From NCBI GenBank assembly GCA_001412335.1, contig LKUF01000122.1:1-16339 (forward strand): a stretch of DNA of 16,339 bases, written 5' to 3'. Made by a program: the position numbers and the translations under genes. Below are positions 8,206-14,294 of the stretch, piece after piece. The notes below the pieces were generated by a model. That model did no database searches. It saw only the letters and a program-made list of their open reading frames with translations, and had not been told where the DNA came from. Source of the DNA: Methanolinea sp. SDB. GTDB lineage: Archaea; Halobacteriota; Methanomicrobia; Methanomicrobiales; Methanospirillaceae. Numbering within the stretch: position 1 is the first letter of the stretch; each line of letters starts with the position of its first letter.

Positions 8206-8605
8206 TTCCTATCTCAGCGTAACATCCATCTGATTCCCATACCCGTACAGCCACTGTGTGTGCCGATATTCCCAGGTGCCTGCATTCACGGTCAAGATCG
8301 TCACGGATTACCTGTGCAAGAAGTTCGCTCGTGGGATCACCAGGGGTTGTTACGACTTTCTGGAACTGCTCGATGCAGGGGACCATGGGATCGTCCCTGT
8401 TCAGGATGATCTGGTGATCGAATCGTTCGATGATCGATTTAATGGTATTATAATCGATAAGTATCATGGTATTTTCATTGACATCTCCTTCCATCCAGAC
8501 CTCCGCCCGCCATCGGTGACCGTGGAGATTGGCGCATTTTCCCTGGTAATGGAGGAGTCGATGACTTGCATCAAAATGGACGTCCTTGTAAATCCGGGAT
8601 TTCAT
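8192..8605 (-). CDS. queD: 6-carboxy-5,6,7,8-tetrahydropterin synthase
   Basis: Converts dihydroneopterin triphosphate to 6-carboxy-tetrahydropterin, the first committed step towards preQ0. The 137-residue protein is of the 6-pyruvoyl-tetrahydropterin synthase family: zinc ligands H15 (FDASHRL), H28 and H30 (NLHGH), catalytic C24, D63/H64 in FDHQ, PTSE at 91-94 and a substrate-binding glutamate at E124. It is the first gene of the long minus-strand operon, running divergently from rps12. No Shine-Dalgarno sequence precedes the ATG and a TATA element is centred about 27 bases upstream, so the message is probably leaderless. In bacteria QueD homologues can do other pterin chemistry, but the queE and queC neighbours settle the role. 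Confidence 0.95.
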   Translation of the reverse strand: MKSRIYKDVHFDASHRLLHYQGKCANLHGHRWRAEVWMEGDVNENTMILIDYNTIKSIIERFDHQIILNRDDPMVPCIEQFQKVVTTPGDPTSELLAQVIRDDLDRECRHLGISAHTVAVRVWESDGCYAEIGNADL

Positions 8606-8623
8606 CAGTAAGAGTACGATGGA

Positions 8624-8652
8624 ACGGCATATAATATTATTATCAATGCCGT
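8624..8652 (-). promoter_or_regulatory. queD promoter with bracketing inverted repeat
   Basis: On the minus strand an AT-only stretch with ATTATATG (about 8635-8628) is centred 27 bases before the queD ATG, the usual archaeal TATA distance for a leaderless start. It is bracketed by a perfect 7-base inverted repeat, ACGGCAT (8624-8630) and ATGCCGT (8646-8652), with arm centres 22 bases apart, about two helical turns. This is the geometry expected of a dimeric repressor covering the TATA and BRE elements. The regulator is unknown. Confidence 0.5.
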
Positions 8653-8654
8653 CT

Positions 8655-8764
8655 TATGTATAGAAGCAAAAGTGGAGAATTCCAATATGTATAAATTCGT
8701 TACGCGCGTTTATGTATATCTCAGTGAGTCAACTCCACAATGACTGAAATGTAATTTATGAGGG
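8655..8764 (+). promoter_or_regulatory. rps12 operon promoter region with three TATGTATA boxes
   Basis: TATGTATA occurs three times on the plus strand, at 8655-8662, 8686-8693 and 8711-8718. The second runs into AAATTCG and the third is preceded by GTT, so both are plausible TATA elements that would initiate near 8715-8720 and 8737-8742. A GAGGG at 8760-8764 is the ribosome binding site, 6 bases before the rps12 ATG. Tandem promoters are common for ribosomal operons; which box is used cannot be told from sequence. Confidence 0.45.
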
Positions 8765-8770
8765 TATTTC

Positions 8771-9199
8771 ATGGGTAAGGGTAAATTTGCCGCGAGAAAA
8801 CTGCTTCGCGACGCAAAAAAATTCCGGTGGAGCGACCCGTCCTTTGTAAGGAGGCAGGGTGGCTTAAATGTAAAATCAGACCCGCTGGAAGGTGCGCCGC
8901 AGGCACGAGGAATAGTACTGGAAAAGATTGGTGTTGAAGCGAAACAGCCCAACTCGGCCATACGCAAATGCGTCCGCGTGCAGCTGATCAAGAACGGCCG
9001 CCAGGTGACGGCCTTTGCAGTCGGCGACGGTGCGATCAACTTCATCGATGAGCACGACGAGGTGGAGATCGAAGGAATCGGAGGAAGGCTGGGCCGTTCG
9101 ATGGGAGATATCCCTGGTGTCAGGTATGTTGTGACGAAGGTGAACAACGTATCTCTCCACGAAATGGTTATCGGGCGCAAGGAGAAGCCACGCAGGTGA
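8771..9199 (+). CDS. rps12: 30S ribosomal protein S12
   Basis: Small-subunit protein at the decoding centre that monitors codon-anticodon pairing. The 142-residue archaeal/eukaryotic-type (uS12/S23e) sequence has the PNSAIRK signature at 60-66, the site where streptomycin-resistance substitutions occur in bacterial homologues, and a glycine-rich GIGGRLGRS from 102. Start ATG follows GAGGG by 6 bases. First gene of an S12-S7-EF-2 operon. In many euryarchaea this block follows RNA polymerase and nusA genes; here it is headed by its own promoter and faces queD. Confidence 0.98.
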   Translation: MGKGKFAARKLLRDAKKFRWSDPSFVRRQGGLNVKSDPLEGAPQARGIVLEKIGVEAKQPNSAIRKCVRVQLIKNGRQVTAFAVGDGAINFIDEHDEVEIEGIGGRLGRSMGDIPGVRYVVTKVNNVSLHEMVIGRKEKPRR

Positions 9200-9204
9200 T
9201 GAAA

Positions 9205-9786
9205 ATGGCAGAAACAGAGGTTACTCAAAGGCTGCTCTTCAACAGGTGGGATCTTGGGGAGGTGCAGATAACCGATCCGGGTCTTGTCCGTTATATCAGT
9301 TTAAACCCGGTAATCGTCCCCCATTCAACTGGAAAATTTACCCGACAGGAATTCAACAAGGCAAACATGCTCATAGTGGAGCGCCTGATCAACCGGCTGA
9401 TGCAGACCGAGGTCAATACAGGAAATAAGCAGCTGGCAACCCGGATCGTGAGAGACTCCTTCGAAATAATTCATAAGAAGACCAAGAAGAATCCCGTCCA
9501 GGTCCTTGTTGAGGCGATTGCCAACACCGGTCCCAGGGAGGAGACGGTCCGGCTGAAATATGGTGGGATCAACGTCCCCAAGTCGGTCGATACCGCTCCG
9601 TTACGCAGGGTCAATTCCTCGCTGGTTTTCATATCAGATGCGGTGAAGAAAGGGGCGCACAAGAGCAAGAAACCCGTCGCCGTATGCCTGGCGGACGAGC
9701 TGATTGCGGCATCCAAAGGGGATGTAAAGACCTACTCAGTGAACAAGAAAGAAGAACGCGAGAGAATTGCAAAATCTGCTCGATAA
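9205..9786 (+). CDS. rps7: 30S ribosomal protein S7
   Basis: Primary 16S rRNA-binding protein that organises the small-subunit head and contacts E-site tRNA. The 193-residue archaeal S7 (uS7) has conserved blocks NMLIVERLINRLMQTE, NPVQVLVEAIANTGPREE and RLKYGGINVPKSVDTAP, and ends KKEERERIAKSAR, as S7 proteins of this order do. A GTG at 9196 and ATGs at 9199 and 9205 are in frame. I chose 9205 because AGGTGA (9194-9199) precedes it by 5 bases and MAETE is the usual N-terminus. AGGTGA includes the rps12 TGA stop (9197-9199), so translation of the two is tightly linked. Confidence 0.97.
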   Translation: MAETEVTQRLLFNRWDLGEVQITDPGLVRYISLNPVIVPHSTGKFTRQEFNKANMLIVERLINRLMQTEVNTGNKQLATRIVRDSFEIIHKKTKKNPVQVLVEAIANTGPREETVRLKYGGINVPKSVDTAPLRRVNSSLVFISDAVKKGAHKSKKPVAVCLADELIAASKGDVKTYSVNKKEERERIAKSAR

Positions 9787-9808
9787 ATTAACTTTTTTAT
9801 GGTGAATT

Positions 9809-12001
9809 ATGGCTCGTGGCCAAAAATCAATTGAGAGAGTAACTGAGCTGATGAATGATCCGGTGCATATCCGGAACATCGGGATCGTGGCACATATCGA
9901 CCATGGCAAGACCACACTTTCTGACAACCTCCTGGCAGGTGCAGGGATCATCAGCGAGGAACTTGCCGGCAGGCAGCTCTTCATGGATTCGGACGAGGAG
10001 GAGCAGGCCAGAGGGATCACCATCGATTCGTCAAACGTCTCGATGGTCCACGAATACGGAGGCAACGACTTCCTGATCAACATGATCGACACCCCTGGCC
10101 ACGTCGACTTCGGCGGTGACGTGACGAGGGCAATGAGAGCGGTTGATGGTGCTGTGGTGCTCGTGGATGCCGTGGAAGGAACCATGCCCCAGACTGAGAC
10201 GGTCCTCCGCCAGGCCCTGAAGGAGGGTGTCCGTCCGGTCCTCTTCATCAACAAGGTGGACAGGCTGATCAACGAATTAAAAGTTGACGAGATGGAGATG
10301 CAGATCAGGCTCGGTAAAGTCATCGACAAGGTCAACAAGCTGGTCAAGGGCATGAACGAGAAGGCCTACAACGAGGGCTGGCGTCTCGATGCGACCAACG
10401 GTACGGTGGCCTTCGGGTCCGCTCTCTATAACTGGGCGGTCTCGGTCCCCTTCATGCAGAAGAGCGGTGTCTCGTTCAAGGAAGTCTACGAGAAATGTAA
10501 GGTCGGAGACATGAAATCCCTGGCCAAGTCAAGCCCGCTCTGCGAAGTCGTCCTCGACATGGTGGTCAAGCACCTTCCTGACCCGGTTACAGCACAGAAG
10601 CGTCGTATAAAAGTGATCTGGAAGGGAGATGCCTCGTCTCCCGAGGGTAAGGCCATGTTGAACTGTGACCCGAACGGCCCTGCAACCCTGATGATCACCG
10701 ATATCTCGTTTGATCCCCATGCAGGAGAGGTTTCAACAGGAAGGCTCTTTTCAGGCAGGGTTAAGCGTGGCACCGAGGTGTACGTGATGGGAACGGCCAA
10801 GAAGGTGAACCGTCTCCAGCAGGTGGGAATCTTCATGGGCCCGACAAGGGTCGAGGTCGAAGAACTGGCTGCAGGAAACATCGCCGCTGTGACGGGCCTG
10901 AAGGATGCCGTCGTAGGATCGACGGTGACCACCCTGCAGGACATGACTCCCTTCGAGTCGCTCAAGCATTACAGCGAGCCGGTGGTCACTGTTGCCGTGG
11001 AGGCGAAGAATATGAAGGACCTCCCCAAGCTCGTGGAGGTTCTCAGGCAGGTTGCAAAGGAGGACCCGACACTCCAGGTCACGATCAACGAAGAGACCGG
11101 AGAGCACCTGATCAGCGGTATGGGAGAGCTCCACCTGGAGATTATCACCGGCAGGATCAAGAGGGACAAGGGTGTGGAGATCCTCACATCAGAACCAATC
11201 GTGGTCTACAGGGAGACTGCCACCCAGAAAGCAGGACCAGTCGAGGGTAAATCGCCAAACAGGCACAACAGGTTCTACATAGAACTCGAGCCGCTCCCGG
11301 AGGAGATCGTAAACCTCATCAAGAACGGCGAGATCTCGATGAACCAGACCCAGCTGGAACGCAGGGATATCCTCATCGGTGCCGGAATGGAGAAGGATGA
11401 AGCCAAGAACATAAAGGACATCTACGGCACGAACATGTTCCTTGACATGACAAAGGGTATCCAGTACTTAAACGAGACCATGGAACTGATCCTCGAGGGG
11501 GTACACGAGGCGCTGGCCGGAGGGCCGCTTGCAGACGAGCCCGTCCAGAACGTCAAGCTGCGACTTGTGGATGTAAAGCTGCACGAGGATGCCATCCACC
11601 GCGGTCCGGCCCAGGTCATACCTGCGGTTCGTTCTGCAGTGAAAGCGGGACTGCTGTTTGCGGGCGACTCGCTCCTCGAGCCCATGCAGAAGATCCAGAT
11701 AACCGTTCCCACCGATCAGATGGGCAATGCGACTGCCCAGATCCAGGGCAGGCGCGGGCAGGTCTTTGATATGCAGAGCGAGGGCGACACGATTACCGTA
11801 GTTGGAAAGGCGCCTGTTGCAGAGTTGTTTGGGTTTGCCGGAGATATCAGGTCCGCAACCGAAGGGCGGGCCATGTGGAACACCGAGTTCGCGGGCTTCG
11901 AGATTGTCCCGAACAGCATGACTAAAGATGTGGTCCTTGGTATCAGGAAACGTAAGGGTCTCAAGGAAACGGTACCAACACCGTCGGATTACCTCGCATA
12001 A
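9809..12001 (+). CDS. fusA: Translation elongation factor 2 (aEF-2)
   Basis: GTPase that drives translocation of tRNAs and mRNA on the ribosome. The 730-residue archaeal form has G1 AHIDHGKT (28-35), the switch I threonine in ARGITID (67-73), G3 DTPGH (94-98) and G4 NKVD (148-151), then domains II-V. H597 in DAIHRGPAQVIP is at the position modified to diphthamide in archaea and eukaryotes; the usual IHRGGGQ motif is IHRGPAQ here. The ATG follows GGTGA by 3 bases, 22 bases after rps7. A T-rich terminator follows directly. EF-1alpha and S10, which often come next in euryarchaea, are absent from the window. Confidence 0.98.
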   Translation: MARGQKSIERVTELMNDPVHIRNIGIVAHIDHGKTTLSDNLLAGAGIISEELAGRQLFMDSDEEEQARGITIDSSNVSMVHEYGGNDFLINMIDTPGHVDFGGDVTRAMRAVDGAVVLVDAVEGTMPQTETVLRQALKEGVRPVLFINKVDRLINELKVDEMEMQIRLGKVIDKVNKLVKGMNEKAYNEGWRLDATNGTVAFGSALYNWAVSVPFMQKSGVSFKEVYEKCKVGDMKSLAKSSPLCEVVLDMVVKHLPDPVTAQKRRIKVIWKGDASSPEGKAMLNCDPNGPATLMITDISFDPHAGEVSTGRLFSGRVKRGTEVYVMGTAKKVNRLQQVGIFMGPTRVEVEELAAGNIAAVTGLKDAVVGSTVTTLQDMTPFESLKHYSEPVVTVAVEAKNMKDLPKLVEVLRQVAKEDPTLQVTINEETGEHLISGMGELHLEIITGRIKRDKGVEILTSEPIVVYRETATQKAGPVEGKSPNRHNRFYIELEPLPEEIVNLIKNGEISMNQTQLERRDILIGAGMEKDEAKNIKDIYGTNMFLDMTKGIQYLNETMELILEGVHEALAGGPLADEPVQNVKLRLVDVKLHEDAIHRGPAQVIPAVRSAVKAGLLFAGDSLLEPMQKIQITVPTDQMGNATAQIQGRRGQVFDMQSEGDTITVVGKAPVAELFGFAGDIRSATEGRAMWNTEFAGFEIVPNSMTKDVVLGIRKRKGLKETVPTPSDYLA

Positions 12002-12004
12002 TAT

Positions 12005-12032
12005 CTTTTATTTTTTATCCACACAATTTTTT
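12005..12032 (+). terminator. T-rich terminator of the rps12-rps7-fusA operon
   Basis: Beginning 4 bases after the fusA stop there is a four-T run, then a six-T run at 12011-12016, and another six-T run at 12027-12032. Oligo-T tracts without a required hairpin are the usual intrinsic terminators of archaeal RNA polymerase. Confidence 0.65.
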
Positions 12033-12193
12033 GACCGTGCAGGGATACCTGGAGCTGATTTTTCAAGGCTCCTTGCTACCTGTGATCTTTTGGATACGTG
12101 ATACATGGTGTAGTTGCTGCCTTCTCCACGAATGGTGCTGGATCACCGCCCGGAAAGGGCGTGATGATAATTCCCTGCAAGAGGATAGCATCT

Positions 12194-12286
12194 GGCCAGG
12201 GAAGACGGGGATTGTGAAGGACTCGAAAGAACTCCCTGCAGACAGGGGGCTGTCGCCCCCTGAACCCCCGCAGGCGATATCCGTTT
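12194..12286 (+). repeat. Hairpin repeat unit A
   Basis: A 93-base unit with type 1 spacer. The hairpin CAGGGGGC-TGTC-GCCCCCTG occupies 12243-12262: 8 perfect pairs, with loop TGTC unlike the TGCT of units B and C. The opening reads GGCCAGGG rather than GGCAGGG, and the end reads GATATCCGTTT. Confidence 0.7.
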
Positions 12287-12373
12287 GGCAGGGAGGACTG
12301 GGTACGATGAAAAAATTGCAATTATGCAGACAGGGGGCTGCTGCCCCCTGACCTCCGCAGACAATATCCTGTG
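12287..12373 (+). repeat. Hairpin repeat unit B
   Basis: An 87-base unit with type 2 spacer, including the perfect palindrome AATTGCAATT at 12314-12323. The hairpin CAGGGGGC-TGCT-GCCCCCTG is at 12331-12350. Its first 49 bases match the first 49 of unit E with two substitutions. Confidence 0.75.
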
Positions 12374-12468
12374 GGCAGGGTATACTGGGGATTGTGTGAA
12401 ATACGCGAAAGAACCCCATGCAGACAGGGGGCTGCTGCCCCCTGACCCCCCGCAGACGACATCAGGTG
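12374..12468 (+). repeat. Hairpin repeat unit C
   Basis: A 95-base unit with type 1 spacer like unit A. The hairpin CAGGGGGC-TGCT-GCCCCCTG is at 12425-12444, identical to that of B. The opening GGCAGGGTATACTGGGG is repeated exactly at 12469-12485, where truncated unit D begins. Confidence 0.75.
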
Positions 12469-12631
12469 GGCAGGGTATACTGGGGCACTGTGGGGTTGAT
12501 CTTCGCTCCCCCATTACAGTCCCTATCGCCATTTTGGGGACGCCTCAGCGGCGGGGGTGAACGACAGTGAACCCCCAGGAGCCTCTTAGGGTGGAATATG
12601 GATATGTGGCTACATCATTGGATGTCCGTTG
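12469..12631 (+). repeat. Interrupted repeat unit D
   Basis: The segment opens with the same 17 bases as unit C and closes with GATGTCCGTTG, close to the GACATCCGTTG closing of unit E, but the hairpin core is absent. The middle is unrelated sequence, and part of it (12484-12560) weakly resembles the repeat at the window edges. It could be a unit interrupted by another element, or two broken unit ends. Confidence 0.45.
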
Positions 12632-12718
12632 GGCAGGGTGGACTGGGTACGATGAAAAAATTGCAATTATGCTGACAGGGAGGTTGCCCCCCCCGACCCC
12701 CGCAGGCGACATCCGTTG
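12632..12718 (+). repeat. Hairpin repeat unit E (decayed hairpin)
   Basis: An 87-base unit with type 2 spacer, 47 of 49 bases identical to the start of unit B. The hairpin region reads CAGGGAGG, TTG, then an eight-C run, so the 8-pair stem is broken. Truncated unit F follows at 12719-12745, opening GGCAGGGTATAC. Confidence 0.7.
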
Positions 12719-12844
12719 GGCAGGGTATACCGGAGCACCGGGCGCCCTCCCTTTTCCACCTGAAGTCTATTCGCCTTGCATGATCCATGCCGTGCTCTAT
12801 GGGTGTTTTTTCTCACCTGACTTGGGTCAGCGACAAACGGACCT

Positions 12845-12879
12845 GAAAAATTGGAGCACCCTGAAAAAGATCAAAAAAG
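12845..12879 (-). terminator. T-rich terminator of the cyclophilin gene
   Basis: On the minus strand, starting about 15 bases after the cyclophilin stop codon, there is a six-T run (12878-12873), a five-T run (12868-12864) and another five-T run (12850-12846). This fits archaeal oligo-T termination. Confidence 0.6.
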
Positions 12880-12893
12880 AGATATACGTTCTT

Positions 12894-13370
12894 TCACGCG
12901 ATCCGCGCCTTCTCGATGCGGATCTCTGTCAACGGCCGGTCGGCCCGGTCGGTCTTTGTCTTTGCAATTTTGTCCACGACATCCATCCCATCAATGACCC
13001 TGCCGAAGACAGGGTGGCGGTCATCGAGGAAGTTGTTGTTCACCAGGTTGATAAAGAACTGGCTGCCTCCCGTATTCGGGCCGGCGTTGGCCATGGAGAT
13101 GGTACCCCTGTCGTTTTTGTTTCCAGGTGTGAACTCATCTTTTATGGTGTATCCCGGTCCACCCCTGCCGGTGCCTGTCGGATCGCCCCCCTGGATCATG
13201 AACCCGTCGATGACCCGGTGAAAGATTACACCGTCATAATAGCCTTTCCCGACAAGAGATTCGAAGTTACCCGCGGTAACCGGCATATCGCCGTACAGTT
13301 CGATGGTGATATTGCCCATGTTGGTCTCGAGAACCACGTGTTTTCCGGCCGGATGGTGTGCAGATGCCAT
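12894..13370 (-). CDS. Cyclophilin-type peptidyl-prolyl cis-trans isomerase
   Basis: Cytoplasmic folding helper that isomerises Xaa-Pro bonds. The 158-residue protein is a single cyclophilin domain: FHRVIDGFMIQGGD (50-63) carries the catalytic R52, F57 and Q60; GGSQFFIN (101-108) and H119 in DDRHPVFG complete the pocket. The residue matching the cyclosporin-contacting tryptophan of human CypA is phenylalanine (F114), as in many bacterial cyclophilins, so weak cyclosporin binding is expected. No signal peptide. The ATG at 13370 has AAGGGA upstream and a TATA-like TATTTTAAATC about 30 bases away, so it probably has its own promoter even though the membrane-protein gene ends only 51 bases before. 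Confidence 0.95.
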   Translation of the reverse strand: MASAHHPAGKHVVLETNMGNITIELYGDMPVTAGNFESLVGKGYYDGVIFHRVIDGFMIQGGDPTGTGRGGPGYTIKDEFTPGNKNDRGTISMANAGPNTGGSQFFINLVNNNFLDDRHPVFGRVIDGMDVVDKIAKTKTDRADRPLTEIRIEKARIA

Positions 13371-13415
13371 GTATATTCCCTTGATATTTGGTACTGCAGA
13401 TTTAAAATAACTCGT
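13371..13415 (-). promoter_or_regulatory. Cyclophilin gene promoter and ribosome binding site
   Basis: In the 51-base gap the minus strand reads TATTTTAAATC (about 13409-13399), a TATA-like element that would start transcription near 13376. AAGGGA lies 6 bases before the ATG; a start near 13376 would exclude it from the message, so the true start may be a little upstream or the gene may be read from the upstream gene's promoter. Confidence 0.35.
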
Positions 13416-13421
13416 GAAAAA

Positions 13422-14162
13422 TTAACGGATGATCGGGGATGCAGAATCATCGAACGGATTGGTGCGCATCGCCAGGGAGAAGAGATATGGATACTGTTTC
13501 TTTAAGTGCTGCATGTAGTCCAGCCACTCGTTGATCAATGCATGATACACTCTCTCGATATCGCCGGAGAGGTGGGTAAGGTCGGTTTCCGGAAGATCGG
13601 CGAGATCTGGCCGCTTTTCGAGCTCTTCTGCAAGATGGAATACACCCTGGAGAAGACTGGTGAAACATTCATGTTCCAGCAGCGCGGGGTTTTCGAGCAT
13701 GCGCACAAGAAAATCTTCATGTGTGTGTAAAAATTGCTTGAGAGTTGCCAGGTCAACCCTCTCGATCTCGATCCGGGCAGGGTAGCGCTGGAGAATCTTT
13801 CTGACCCGTTGAAACTCCTCGGTGGTCCACTGGTCCGTGACAATGAGATTCCCCTTTATCTCTTCCAGGTTTGGATCCTGGTCTGAAAGATACGTCAAAA
13901 GCCAGGTTCCCATCCTGGTAAAGAACATTCCTATGACCATGTTCAGTTTCTCGAACCTGGATCTGCGGTCCCGGAACTCCAGGATCTGATCGATGACCAG
14001 TGATACCAGGAGCACCTCGACCGGGATGAATGCGATATCCCCGAGGGCATAGATATAGATGTGATGCGGGTCGCGGAAGATGAGGAAATGGAAATAATAC
14101 AGAATAATAGAGAGACAGATCAAGGCAAGCGCAAACAACAGCGTCCAGTTTTTCTCTTTCAT
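13422..14162 (-). CDS. Two-helix membrane protein of unknown function
   Basis: I do not recognise a named family. The 246-residue protein has a short positive N-terminus, a first transmembrane helix at about 6-29, a short polar link (RDPHH) and a second helix at about 38-60. A charged, helix-rich domain of about 185 residues follows. The basic and acidic stretch EFRDRRSRFEKLN right after helix 2 and the positive N-terminus suggest that both ends are cytoplasmic. The tail contains many Leu/Glu repeats that could form helical bundles (for example LEHECFTSLLQGVFHLAEELEKR). No catalytic motif or cysteine pattern is visible. The gene is divergent from the small GTPase gene, with a shared 132-base control region, so a link between the two is possible but unproven. 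Confidence 0.8.
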   Translation of the reverse strand: MKEKNWTLLFALALICLSIILYYFHFLIFRDPHHIYIYALGDIAFIPVEVLLVSLVIDQILEFRDRRSRFEKLNMVIGMFFTRMGTWLLTYLSDQDPNLEEIKGNLIVTDQWTTEEFQRVRKILQRYPARIEIERVDLATLKQFLHTHEDFLVRMLENPALLEHECFTSLLQGVFHLAEELEKRPDLADLPETDLTHLSGDIERVYHALINEWLDYMQHLKKQYPYLFSLAMRTNPFDDSASPIIR

Positions 14163-14294
14163 GTGTTTTCCAGTATAAGAGTCTGAACCCGGATATATCT
14201 AATACTTAATCTTCGAGAATCATGTTTGAATACCCATTCATCTTCTGGAAGAATATCGAAATGCTAAAACTCTTCTGGCGTCAATATCAGGGTA
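14163..14294. promoter_or_regulatory. Divergent promoter region, membrane protein / GTPase
   Basis: GGATATATCT at about 14192-14201 reads as a TATA element on the minus strand (AGATATATCC), 25-35 bases from the membrane-protein ATG, implying a near-leaderless message. On the plus strand the same region has AATACTTAATC. The GTPase ATG has only AGGG 3 bases upstream, a rather close site. A small inverted repeat TCTTC-TG-GAAGA lies near 14241-14252. Confidence 0.35.

Larger units (their letters stand above)
12194..12745. repeat. Tandem array of 87-95 base hairpin repeats
   Basis: Four near-complete units (A 12194-12286, B 12287-12373, C 12374-12468, E 12632-12718) and two truncated ones (D from 12469, F 12719-12745). 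Each unit opens with GGCAGGG or a variant, has a spacer, then GACAGGGGGC, a 4-base loop, GCCCCCTG, a C-rich run and CGCAG, and ends near ATATCC or ACATC. The palindromic core CAGGGGGC-N4-GCCCCCTG is intact in A, B and C and decayed in E. Spacers come in two kinds: A and C share one (GGGGATTGTG, CGAAAGAAC), B and E the other. Position between convergent genes is typical of REP-like elements. Confidence 0.8.
12033..12893. other. Gene-free gap between convergent fusA and cyclophilin genes
   Basis: About 860 bases with no credible gene. Open frames on both strands are interrupted by or built from the repeat units, share no recognisable protein motif, and have no ribosome binding site. The central part (12194-12745) is the hairpin repeat array described separately. 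A stretch at 12484-12560 weakly resembles the repeat at the window edges. The first 160 bases (12033-12193) and the part from 12746 to about 12840 show nothing I can identify. Confidence 0.7.

Noticed and set aside
8606..8770. preQ1-type riboswitch in the queD leader
   Set aside because: The queD transcript appears leaderless, leaving no room for an aptamer, and no conserved preQ1 aptamer pattern is visible.
12063..12532. Overlapping minus-strand frames across the repeat array
   Set aside because: They translate the repeats in several frames with proline- and cysteine-rich low-complexity output and no start signals.
12194..12718. CRISPR array
   Set aside because: Repeat units are adjacent, 87-95 bases long, with spacers shared between units rather than unique, and no cas genes nearby.
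12194..12745. Insertion sequence or transposon remnant
   Set aside because: No transposase fragment, no terminal inverted repeats bounding the region and no target duplication seen. A non-autonomous element cannot be excluded.
12567..13505. 312-codon open frame on the plus strand
   Set aside because: More than half lies antisense to the clear cyclophilin gene, and the rest consists of hairpin-repeat sequence. No ribosome binding site or recognisable domain.
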